A stretch of 27,316 bases of DNA, taken from NCBI GenBank assembly GCA_964574495.1, contig CAZNNT010000008.1, forward strand, positions 1 through 27,316. The letters are read 5' to 3'. The stretch comes from HO2-45-28 sp964574495. GTDB taxonomy: Bacteria; Patescibacteriota; Minisyncoccia; HO2-45-28. The position numbers were made by a program, and so were the translations under genes. The notes below the pieces were generated by a model. It did no database searches, was not told the origin of the DNA, and worked only from the letters and a program-made list of their open reading frames with translations. Shown here in pieces: positions 20,475 to 27,316 of this stretch (position 1 is the first letter of the stretch; the number at the start of each line of letters is the position of its first letter).

Positions 20475-21658
20475 ACTCCGTTTTCATTACTGGCTGAAAT
20501 TTTCTTTTTGGTCAAGGTCAGCATTTCGGACGTCCTAACGGTTGAAGCCGCTTTTATTTTTTCGCCTATATCCGGCGGCAAAGCAGGCAGAAGTTCATCA
20601 AGTTTTTTTTCGTCTGCTTTTAAAATGTCCTGCCACTTGCCTATGGAGCGCAAAATTTCTTCAATTTTTTGCAAATCATATTTTCGCGCGGTTTTCATGG
20701 TCTTAGAAACATAGCCCTCGTCGGCAAAGAGACGCAAAATGTCATTCCGGCTCATGTAATCGGATAATTGAATTTGCAATTCTTTCAAGCGGCCCGCGTT
20801 GTCTTTTGATTCTTCTTTCAATTTAAAATACTCGGCGATTATTTCTTTTATTTTTTCGCCATCCGGAGTGGGGGATTTGTCTTTTTCATAAAGATGGCGC
20901 CAGACGGGACACAGCGGCTTATAGCCGCACCAATCGCAAAGAGATCCGGGCGTAGGTTGAAAATCGTTATTTGAGGCGATTTTGGATTCAATCTCTTTTA
21001 TGGTCTCAAGAATCGCGCTTTTGATTTTTTCCAAATCCTCGGGACTGCGTTCGGTACTTAATGTTTCCGCGTGAGGCAGATAATTAAGGGTCAGGCGAAT
21101 TTTTTTTCCGGAAATGCGCGGCCAGCGGCTTAAAAGTCCCAGATGATAAATTGAAAGCTGAAGATTATTGTCCAGCGCCTCTTGAGAGGGGAGCCGTTTG
21201 CCTGTTTTATAATCAACGATTTCTACGGTTTCGTCATCCGGTTTATCTATGCGGTCAATTATCCCGGAAAGGGTGTGGGTTTCTCCCGTGTCTTTATCGG
21301 TGAGCAGCACTTCAAAACGCGATTCCAAATCCAGAACATTAAAATTCCAGGGAGAATTATTTTTGTAAAAGCGCGTAAGTATTTTTGCGCCGTGCTCTTT
21401 TAAAATTTTTTCAATATTTTCATCCGGCCAAGAGGTCTTATGGCGTTCTTTTGTCCACTCTTCGTTAAAAAAATTAATCACTTCGTCGAGCGTGGGGTAA
21501 AGGGGATTCCTGGAAAACATAAAACGCAAAGCGCCGTGCAAAGTAGTCCCGAAAACCGCTTCACGCGCCTTTGGAACTTTAATTCTATCAATTTCCTGAT
21601 ATTTATATTTAAGCGGACAGGTCTTATATGTGTCTATGGCCGAATATGAGATTCTCAT
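20471..21658 (-). CDS. PD-(D/E)XK nuclease family protein with four-cysteine cluster (RecB/Cas4-like)
   Basis: A 395-residue protein. ISYSAIDTYKTCPLKYKY holds the first Cys (14). FGTTLHGALR (36-45) is the family's helical His motif. SGIIDRID (D135) and EIVDYKTGKR (D149, K151) form the nuclease active site, and LQLSIYHLGL follows. C241, C244 and C250 in LCDWCGYKPLCPVW complete, with C14, a likely 4Fe-4S cluster as in AddB and Cas4. The last 120 residues, helical and lysine rich, are an extra domain I do not recognise. No cas genes are near, so a DNA repair role beside dnaB and recR is more likely than CRISPR adaptation. Confidence 0.87.
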   Translation of the reverse strand: MRISYSAIDTYKTCPLKYKYQEIDRIKVPKAREAVFGTTLHGALRFMFSRNPLYPTLDEVINFFNEEWTKERHKTSWPDENIEKILKEHGAKILTRFYKNNSPWNFNVLDLESRFEVLLTDKDTGETHTLSGIIDRIDKPDDETVEIVDYKTGKRLPSQEALDNNLQLSIYHLGLLSRWPRISGKKIRLTLNYLPHAETLSTERSPEDLEKIKSAILETIKEIESKIASNNDFQPTPGSLCDWCGYKPLCPVWRHLYEKDKSPTPDGEKIKEIIAEYFKLKEESKDNAGRLKELQIQLSDYMSRNDILRLFADEGYVSKTMKTARKYDLQKIEEILRSIGKWQDILKADEKKLDELLPALPPDIGEKIKAASTVRTSEMLTLTKKKISASNENGV

Positions 21659-21662
21659 AATT

Positions 21663-21694
21663 TCTAATTATTCTAATTGATTAGAATAATTAGA
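21663..21694. repeat. Perfect 15-bp A/T palindrome
   Basis: TCTAATTATTCTAAT, a TG centre, and its exact complement, with a third partial copy (AATTAGAAATTAGAATAATT) just downstream. It lies immediately upstream of the nuclease start codon; it could be a regulatory or terminator structure. Confidence 0.6.
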
Positions 21695-21782
21695 GCAATT
21701 AGAAATTAGAATAATTTTATTTGGTTAGCTCTAATTGACGGGGGACAATATAGAGTAGGTCGCCCAAGATACCTTTTCCGAC

Positions 21783-21803
21783 CTATTTATACTTAAATAG
21801 GAT
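21783..21803. terminator. Weak hairpin spanning the stop of the small membrane gene
   Basis: CCTATTTA..TAAATAGG includes the stop codon (21793-21795). No T run follows, so termination is doubtful. Confidence 0.35.
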
Positions 21804-22074
21804 TCTTACCGGCCTTAATGGCGTTCATCGCGTCAATAAACGCGCTCCAGATAAAATCCGTAAAAAATTTATAAGAAAAATCCCAAACGACATTAACTAT
21901 GCGCCCAAGCCAGCTATTCCAAATCGCGTCAAAAATATTTCCTATAAACGAAAAATTCTCTCTTAAAACCTTATTTTGAAAAAGAGCCGACAATGATACG
22001 CCGAGCAAACTCAAAATTATGACGATTAGCGCCAAAATGACTATCAGTTGGATAAAACCCCGATTCGCGGGCAT
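21793..22074 (-). CDS. Small single-pass membrane protein, unknown
   Basis: A 93-residue protein. A short basic start (PANRG) leads into a strong transmembrane helix (about 7-31, IQLIVILALIVIILSLLGVSLSALF). An amphipathic part with several Trp and Phe follows (about 45-80). No known domain. The ATG is six bases after a perfect TATAAT (22086-22081), so it may be made from a leaderless transcript independent of the M23 peptidase gene just upstream (23-base gap). Adjacent placement suggests an envelope role, but that is inference only. Confidence 0.65.
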   Translation of the reverse strand: MPANRGFIQLIVILALIVIILSLLGVSLSALFQNKVLRENFSFIGNIFDAIWNSWLGRIVNVVWDFSYKFFTDFIWSAFIDAMNAIKAGKNPI

Positions 22075-22097
22075 AAATTAATTATACCGCAATTTTA

Positions 22098-23366
22098 TCA
22101 TAAATACGACAGGGGGTTCAAATATCCGTTATAAGGCGCTATGGGGATTTCCATATTGCCGCAGTTGGTAACTTTCTTAATGTCGCCCAAACGCGCCACC
22201 CTTACTCCTTCGGAAGCGTAGACCGTAAAATGCAAATGGGGACCTGTGCTATAGCCGGTGTTTCCGCTGTAGCCGACCAGTTGCCCCTGCGCAATCTCCT
22301 GCCCCGGCCTCACGCTGATTAAAGAAAGATGGGCGTAAAGAGTGGATAGATTATTAGGGTGTTTAATAAGCGCCCATTTGCCGTAAGAATAACACTTTGG
22401 CTGCAAATCGGTGTTGCCTACATTGATAACCACCCCCGTAGCCGCCGATTTGACCGGCGTGCCCATTGAAGCGCGTAAATCAATGCCGTTATGGCCTTTC
22501 CCGCCGTAAATCTGCGGATTTTGGGTGGCAAAAGGCGTATTGCCGAAATATTGGGTTATAAAGACCGCGTCCAGCGGCCAGTTTAACACTCCCGAACCTG
22601 GCCTCGGCAAAGAAGACGGATCTATGGCGACCCTCAGCTCTTCCTCAATGCTTCGTATCTCGGCTTCCAACGCTTCTTTTCTGGCTAAACGGTCTTCCAA
22701 AAGATCTCGGTATTGCGCTTCTTTATTTTTAGTGACTTTAAGCAAATCGCTTTTTTGTTTTTTAGCCCCCTCTTCAATGTTTTTACGCGCGTCTAATTCC
22801 GAACTTAAATCCTCAAGAGACGTTTTAATATTTTTTTGCTTGGCTTTTTCGTCTTCTAAAGCCAGTTTCGCGTCTTTCAACTCTCCAAGCTTGATTTTCA
22901 TTTCCGAACCCAAACTTTCTATGTAATCAATGTCGCTGAAAAAATTGGAAATACTCGCTTGAGCCAGCATAATTTCCACCAAACTCTGGGAATCAACTTC
23001 GTTCATATTGCGTATAATCTCGACTAAGGCGTTTTTAGATCCGGAGATTTCTGAATTTCTTTTTGATATTTTAATCCCTAATTCGTCAAGAGTTAATTCG
23101 GCCGCTTCAATTCTCTTTTGAGTCACTCTTATGTCGGCTGACAGCTTTGATATGGTAGCCGAGAATACTTTGATTTGATTTCCCAGCGTGTCGGCTTCTT
23201 CTTCGGTTTTATCAAGGTCCTTCTGGAATTTATTTATTTCTTCCTGCAGCTCGGCGATCTGCTTATTTTTTTCCGAGATGTCCAAACGCAGCGCGTCAAT
23301 GCTTGAGGCGCCGAAAGCCGAGAAAAGCGGAATTAAAAAAAGGCCGACGATAAAAATTTTAAACAT
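22098..23366 (-). CDS. M23 family peptidase with coiled coil (EnvC/NlpD-like)
   Basis: About 422 residues. A signal peptide or anchor (FKIFIVGLFLIPLFSAFGASS) comes first. Then a long coiled coil (about 25-240, heptads of Leu, Ile, Lys and Glu such as ISEKNKQIAELQEEINKF). Last is a LytM/M23 domain with zinc ligands in KGHNGIDLRA and GPHLHFTVY, and the third signature YAHLS. All catalytic residues appear to be present, so it probably cuts peptidoglycan cross-links itself, unlike degenerate EnvC activators. The ATG at 23366 is preferred. A TTG at 23375 overlapping the gltX stop is an alternative that would couple the two genes. Confidence 0.9.
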   Translation of the reverse strand: MFKIFIVGLFLIPLFSAFGASSIDALRLDISEKNKQIAELQEEINKFQKDLDKTEEEADTLGNQIKVFSATISKLSADIRVTQKRIEAAELTLDELGIKISKRNSEISGSKNALVEIIRNMNEVDSQSLVEIMLAQASISNFFSDIDYIESLGSEMKIKLGELKDAKLALEDEKAKQKNIKTSLEDLSSELDARKNIEEGAKKQKSDLLKVTKNKEAQYRDLLEDRLARKEALEAEIRSIEEELRVAIDPSSLPRPGSGVLNWPLDAVFITQYFGNTPFATQNPQIYGGKGHNGIDLRASMGTPVKSAATGVVINVGNTDLQPKCYSYGKWALIKHPNNLSTLYAHLSLISVRPGQEIAQGQLVGYSGNTGYSTGPHLHFTVYASEGVRVARLGDIKKVTNCGNMEIPIAPYNGYLNPLSYL

Positions 23367-23371
23367 AGCCG

Positions 23372-24808
23372 TCAAAACATATCTATGGCTTTTTTAAGCC
23401 GTTTAATCGTTTCTTCCTTGCCTAAGACCTCGGCTATCTCAAACGGGCCGGCGGAGGCCTTCCTGCCGGACAAAGCCGCTCTAAGGGGCCACAGAACCTC
23501 TCCCTTGCCCTCACGCACGGCATAGGCCGTTAAAGCGGCCTCCAATCCCCTCTTTTCCCATTTTTTTACGCCGGACAAAACAAGATGGATATGTTTTAAA
23601 TGTCGCAAAATATTTTCGGGAAGCTGATTTTTTTTCCAAAAAAGAATTTCTTTGGAGTAACGGGGCTCTTTATAAAAATATTCGCTCATATCCCTCGCTT
23701 CGCTCAAATCAGTCAGGCGTTCGCTAAGAAGGCCCGAGACCTTTAACCATTTCTTGGGGTCGGAGTTTATGTCTTCGGCCAAATCAACGGCGTAATCCTT
23801 AAGACGCAGAGCCAAGTCCTCTGTTTTTAGTTTTTTAATATAAATGCCGTTAAGCCATTTGAGTTTATCAATATCAAAAACGGCTCCGCCTTTTTGGACG
23901 CGGTCCAGAGAAAATTCTTTCGGCATTTCGTTGAGGGTAAAAATTTCTTTCTCTTTTTGTCCGGATGAATCTGGCGGCGCGGGATGCCAGCCCAAAAGAA
24001 TCATAAAATTAATCATGGCTTCAGGCAGATATCCCGACTTTTTGTATTCCAAAAGCGAGGTGGCGCCGTGCCGCTTGGAAAGTTTGGAACGATCCGTCCC
24101 CAAAATCAACGGCAAATGGGCGTACTGCGGGCGATTAAAATTCAGCGCATCCTGCAAAAGAATCTGCTTGGGAGTGTTTGAAATGTGGTCTTCGCCTCTG
24201 ATGACATGCGAAATTTTCATTTCGTAGTCGTCAATTACAACCGCGAAATTATAAAGAGGCGTTTTCAAATCCTTAGCTACGGAAAAGTCGCCCAAGGCCC
24301 TCCCGTCAAAAGCGATTTTCCCGCGAATCAAATCATTAAAAATAATGTCGCCGGAACTGTCGTTTTTAAATCTTAGAATGCCTTTTTTGTCTTCTTTTTT
24401 CGGCGGCGGATCATTTCTGAAAGAACAATAGTGCTTTGGGGCCTCCTTTTTTGAAAACTGCTCTTGACGCTCTGCGGATAATTCTTCTTGCGAATGATAA
24501 CACCAAAAAATCAGGCCCGAATTCAAGAGTTTCTTCAAATATTTTTCATAAATATCCAAACGTTCCGACTGGCGGTAAAATTCGTCCCGGCCGATACCGA
24601 GCCATTTCAGACCCTCCTCGATATCTCTTTCAAAAATCGGATCGGATCTTTCCAAATCGGTATCCTCTATTCTTAAAATGAAATCGCCTTTATATTTGCG
24701 GGCGAAAATATAATTAAAAAGAGCCGTTCGGGCCGTACCGATATGCAAAGGCCCCGTGGGCGAAGGCGCTATACGGGTTCTGATCTTGGATTTTGCTTTA
24801 GCGGGCAT
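23372..24808 (-). CDS. gltX: Glutamate--tRNA ligase
   Basis: A 478-residue class I synthetase of normal length. HIGH-type PSPTGPLHIGTARTALFNY (HIGT 22-25), RIEDTDLERS, YNFAVVIDDYEMKISHVIRGEDHISNTP and the KMSKS-type KLSKRHGAT (242-250) are in order, followed by the all-helical anticodon-binding domain. It makes Glu-tRNA-Glu, and in many bacteria also Glu-tRNA-Gln for amidation; a GatCAB operon is not in this window. Its start overlaps the end of murG by 11 bases and there is no Shine-Dalgarno sequence, so translation is probably coupled. Confidence 0.96.
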   Translation of the reverse strand: MPAKAKSKIRTRIAPSPTGPLHIGTARTALFNYIFARKYKGDFILRIEDTDLERSDPIFERDIEEGLKWLGIGRDEFYRQSERLDIYEKYLKKLLNSGLIFWCYHSQEELSAERQEQFSKKEAPKHYCSFRNDPPPKKEDKKGILRFKNDSSGDIIFNDLIRGKIAFDGRALGDFSVAKDLKTPLYNFAVVIDDYEMKISHVIRGEDHISNTPKQILLQDALNFNRPQYAHLPLILGTDRSKLSKRHGATSLLEYKKSGYLPEAMINFMILLGWHPAPPDSSGQKEKEIFTLNEMPKEFSLDRVQKGGAVFDIDKLKWLNGIYIKKLKTEDLALRLKDYAVDLAEDINSDPKKWLKVSGLLSERLTDLSEARDMSEYFYKEPRYSKEILFWKKNQLPENILRHLKHIHLVLSGVKKWEKRGLEAALTAYAVREGKGEVLWPLRAALSGRKASAGPFEIAEVLGKEETIKRLKKAIDMF

Positions 24809-25928
24809 GTTCTAAAGCCAAAGATATAATCTCTCGCGCCAGAACTTCGGCCGAATCGGTTTTAGAGAAATTGGAAGCGGCAATCTTCATTCTTTCAATG
24901 CGGGGCGCGTCCATTGATAATTTGCGGATTTCGGCCAAAAGAAGATGCGGCGTTAAATTCGTTTCCTCAATAACCATCGCTCCCCCCGCCCGGGCGTAAG
25001 CGTAAGCGTTTTCCCGCTGGTGATCCTGGGCTGAATTGCGAATGGGAATAAGTATGGAGGGCTTGCGCCAGGCGGCAATTTCAAAAATAGCTCCGGCTCC
25101 GGCTCTGGATACGATTAAATTGGAAATTACGGCGGCGCTTCGCAGAATATTTTCGTCCAAGAACGGAAAAAGCAGGTAGCGTTTTTTAAAAGGGCTGTCA
25201 TGCAGTATTACGCCGGCTCTTCCGGATACGTCATCAAAATTATTCCTGCCGCATTGATGGATCACCCTGTATTCTTTTAAGATATCCGGCAATATTTGCA
25301 GAAGAGCATTATTTATTTTGGCCGACCCTTGCGAACCGCCCAAGACCAAAACGGTCGGCAGGTTCTCGTAGCCGAAAACCGCTTGCGCCTCTTCCAAATT
25401 CCCTCCGGAAATTCTCGCGCGGATGGGGTTTCCGGTAAGAGCCACGGCGGATTTTCGCGAAAAATATTTAGCGCTTTCGGGAAAAGATATAGCGATTCTT
25501 TTGCTGAATTTTCCGGCCCAGCGATTCACTTTTCCGGGCACGACATCCGATTCGTGGACAACAACCGGTATTCCGAATAGTTTTGCCGAAAATAAAGCCG
25601 GAAAGCTGGCATAGCCCCCTTTGGAAAAAACAACATCCGGCATTTGCGTAAAAACGTAAATAAGGGCGCGTAAAATTCCCCAAGCGGTTTTGAATAAATC
25701 GGTGAAATTAAGCAAAGAAAAATAACGGCGCAACTTGCCGGAACTTATAGGCACGAATTCCACGCCTTCTCCCTTTAAAATCTGCGGGTCAAACGGGGAG
25801 TCCGAAAGATAAATTAAGCGCATTTCTATGAATTTTTCTTCTTCGGCGATTCTTTTTAAGGCGCGTATTACCGCTAAAATCGGGTAAAAATGTCCGCCCG
25901 AACCTCCTCCGGTCAATAAAATTTTCAT
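24798..25928 (-). CDS. murG: UDP-N-acetylglucosamine--undecaprenyl-pyrophosphoryl-MurNAc-pentapeptide transferase
   Basis: A 376-residue GT-B glycosyltransferase. The N-terminal glycine loop TGGGSGGHFYPILAV (6-20), HESDVVPGKVNRWAGKFSKRIAISF, and the C-terminal VLVLGGSQGSAKINN and VSRAGAGAIFEIAAWRKPSILIPI (UDP-GlcNAc site) are diagnostic. It converts lipid I to lipid II at the inner face of the membrane. It follows ftsW by 18 bases, the classical dcw order. A TATAAT lies three bases before the ATG, probably too close to be its own promoter. Confidence 0.96.
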   Translation of the reverse strand: MKILLTGGGSGGHFYPILAVIRALKRIAEEEKFIEMRLIYLSDSPFDPQILKGEGVEFVPISSGKLRRYFSLLNFTDLFKTAWGILRALIYVFTQMPDVVFSKGGYASFPALFSAKLFGIPVVVHESDVVPGKVNRWAGKFSKRIAISFPESAKYFSRKSAVALTGNPIRARISGGNLEEAQAVFGYENLPTVLVLGGSQGSAKINNALLQILPDILKEYRVIHQCGRNNFDDVSGRAGVILHDSPFKKRYLLFPFLDENILRSAAVISNLIVSRAGAGAIFEIAAWRKPSILIPIRNSAQDHQRENAYAYARAGGAMVIEETNLTPHLLLAEIRKLSMDAPRIERMKIAASNFSKTDSAEVLAREIISLALEHAR

Positions 25929-25946
25929 CTTATTATAATCTTACAA

Positions 25947-27035
25947 CTAGCGGCGGAACTTGGAAATATTTGATAAAATGCCGACTGCCGCCAGAGTTAC
26001 CGCCAGAGAAGACCCTCCTTGGCTGATAAAAGGCAAAGTTATGCCCGTCAGAGGCAAAAGGCCGGCGATCGCCGACATATTTGTAAAGGCCTGCACGACT
26101 ATAAGTATGACAACCCCCGATCCGAGCAGCCGCGCGAAAACATCCGGTGTCCTTCTTAAAATAAATATTGCCCGCCATAAAAAAATCAGAAATGAAAAAA
26201 TCAGAAAAGAGGTGCCGACAAATCCGAATTCTTCGCCCACCACCGCGAATATCGCATCCGCCGTCGGCTCCGGCAAATAATTATATTTTTGCAGGCCCTG
26301 CCCAAAACCCTTGCCGAAAATCCCGCCGGAGCCAAAGGCAATCGCGGCTTGGCGCACTTGATAGCCGGCGCCCTGCGGATCGTAATCCCTATCCAAAAAA
26401 ACTCTGACCCTTTCAAAAGAATACGGCTTGAAATAAAAAACTACTGCCGCAAACGATAATAAAAAGACCCCCATCAGCGCCAGATGCCTTAATTTTCCTC
26501 CGGCTATAAAAAACAAAAATAGGCCCGAAATAATCAAAACGCCGAGAGTTCCCAGATCCGGCTGTTTAAAAAATATCAGGGAAACCGCCGCTATGAGCAA
26601 AAACATCGGGAGCGCTCCGAATCGGGCGGATCCCACTTCCCTGCCCCTAGAAGAAAGCCAGGCCGCCATATACATAATAAGGCCTATTTTCAGCAATTCG
26701 GACGGCTGGAAAAATATTGGGCCGAAATTTATCCAGCGCGCGGCTCCGCCGCTTTTAAAACCAAGGCCGGGCACGAAAACCAAAAGAGTCAGAGATAGGC
26801 AAGCCAGGAAAATCCAAAAGGCGGTTTTGTGCCAGAAGTGGTAAGAAATCCTATCGGCCGCGAAAAAAAGGACGGCGCCAAACGCCAAGCCCAAAAACAA
26901 TTGGCGGTAAAGTAGCTTGGTCGGAGACAAATTTTCCTCAAATAAGCCCAGTGAAGCGGAAATCAAAGCCAGAGTTCCGGCCGCTATAAAAATCAAAACA
27001 ACCGCAAAAAGAATTGAATCCCGCTTTCTCGGCAT
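25947..27035 (-). CDS. ftsW: FtsW/RodA/SpoVE family lipid II polymerase
   Basis: A 362-residue SEDS protein with about ten transmembrane segments. The signature loop KPYSFERVRVFLDRDYDPQG and the following YQVRQAAIAFGSGGIFGKGFGQG are present, with LPEPTADAIFAVVGEEFGFVG and the C-terminal LPLTGITLPFISQGGSS. SEDS proteins polymerise glycan strands at the septum (FtsW) or side wall (RodA); position between murD and murG argues for FtsW. A TATAAT eight bases before the ATG overlaps the murD stop codon, and no Shine-Dalgarno sequence is seen. Confidence 0.95.
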   Translation of the reverse strand: MPRKRDSILFAVVLIFIAAGTLALISASLGLFEENLSPTKLLYRQLFLGLAFGAVLFFAADRISYHFWHKTAFWIFLACLSLTLLVFVPGLGFKSGGAARWINFGPIFFQPSELLKIGLIMYMAAWLSSRGREVGSARFGALPMFLLIAAVSLIFFKQPDLGTLGVLIISGLFLFFIAGGKLRHLALMGVFLLSFAAVVFYFKPYSFERVRVFLDRDYDPQGAGYQVRQAAIAFGSGGIFGKGFGQGLQKYNYLPEPTADAIFAVVGEEFGFVGTSFLIFSFLIFLWRAIFILRRTPDVFARLLGSGVVILIVVQAFTNMSAIAGLLPLTGITLPFISQGGSSLAVTLAAVGILSNISKFRR

Positions 27036-27044
27036 TTGAACTTA

Positions 27045-27316
27045 TTATAGGCATTTTACGGCTTTTTTAAAAGCCCTGCCGCGTTCAAATTCGTTTTTAA
27101 ACATATTGAAGCTGGCGGCGGCCGGAGAAAAAAGAATGCAATCGCCGGCATCGGCAATCTCAAGCGCTTTTTTAAGCGCGGATTTAAGGGTTTTGACGCG
27201 CAAAATATTTTTTCCCTTTATCAGATCGGAGGCGGAGCCCGGGATCAAAATAACTTTCTTTAACCCTTTGATTTTTTTTGAAAATTCGCCGTATTTGAGT
27301 TTTTTATTTTCTCCTC
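27045..27316 (-). CDS. murD: UDP-N-acetylmuramoyl-L-alanine--D-glutamate ligase, C-terminal part
   Basis: A partial gene running off the window end: about 90 C-terminal residues. DCILFSPAAASFNMFKNEFERG near the end is the conserved MurD C-terminal signature (L-SP-A-x-ASFD-x-F-x-x-x-x-x-RG), with Asn replacing the Asp of ASFD. Upstream, KKVILIPGSASDLI fits the preceding strand. Position before ftsW and murG is the standard dcw order. It adds D-Glu to UDP-MurNAc-L-Ala. The central ATP-binding domain is outside the window. Confidence 0.9.
   Translation of the reverse strand, partial: GENKKLKYGEFSKKIKGLKKVILIPGSASDLIKGKNILRVKTLKSALKKALEIADAGDCILFSPAAASFNMFKNEFERGRAFKKAVKCL

Noticed and set aside
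20471..21658. Cas4 and a CRISPR locus
   Set aside because: The nuclease has the four-Cys PD-(D/E)XK pattern, but no cas genes and no regularly spaced direct repeats occur anywhere in the window.

Overview
The window looks like a piece of a small-genome Candidate Phyla Radiation (Patescibacteria) chromosome, most likely Parcubacteria. I infer this from the divergent 16S rRNA carrying an intron and an enlarged helix 44, the tight gene packing with overlapping stops and starts, the AT-leaning lysine-rich proteins, and the gene set. No database search was possible, so the taxonomic call is an inference.

Region 1 (1-1500). The window opens inside the 3' end of a 16S rRNA gene. The gene is split after base 30 by a 980-nt intron (31-1010) that I read as a group II intron: it has a 34-nt domain V hairpin, a domain VI with a bulged branch-point A eight bases from the 3' end, and an EBS1 loop perfectly complementary to the end of the 5' exon. 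It encodes a LAGLIDADG homing endonuclease instead of a reverse transcriptase. The 3' exon (1011-1223) has a 16-bp extra helix at the tip of h44 and a tail in which the anti-Shine-Dalgarno core CCUCC is replaced by UUUAC. The spacer after it is full of hairpins.

Region 2 (1500-8050). A patchwork of single genes on both strands, each with its own promoter or terminator: SWIB-domain protein, GNAT acetyltransferase, crotonase, PP2C-like phosphatase, an unknown nucleotidyltransferase-like protein, tRNA-Ile, then three genes that fit deoxynucleotide salvage (HD nucleotidase, deoxynucleoside kinase, dCMP deaminase). Several of these have strong Shine-Dalgarno sequences and GTG starts, unlike the housekeeping genes further on.

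Region 3 (8050-10970). pgeF and ddl diverge from a 16-bp gap (peptidoglycan). A membrane protein follows, then a scrambled tRNA locus: an intact tRNA-Ala lies between pieces of other tRNAs, one of which is interrupted in its T-loop by an 86-bp double-hairpin element.

Region 4 (10970-16390). NUDIX hydrolase; nucleotidyltransferase of the HxGH family; an arsR-glutaredoxin-flavin reductase redox operon with a visible promoter and operator; a broken 6-phosphogluconate dehydrogenase fused to a DUF3179 fragment; a phosphoglucose/phosphomannose isomerase; a Glu/Leu/Phe-type dehydrogenase.

Region 5 (16390-27316). serS-ftsQ on the plus strand converge on a long minus-strand run, transcribed murD(partial)-ftsW-murG-gltX-M23 peptidase-small membrane protein-PD-(D/E)XK nuclease-dnaB-recR: cell wall synthesis and division, translation and replication/repair.

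A recurring theme is translation initiation. Many core genes have a -10 box 6-9 bases before the start codon and no Shine-Dalgarno sequence, which agrees with the altered 16S tail.
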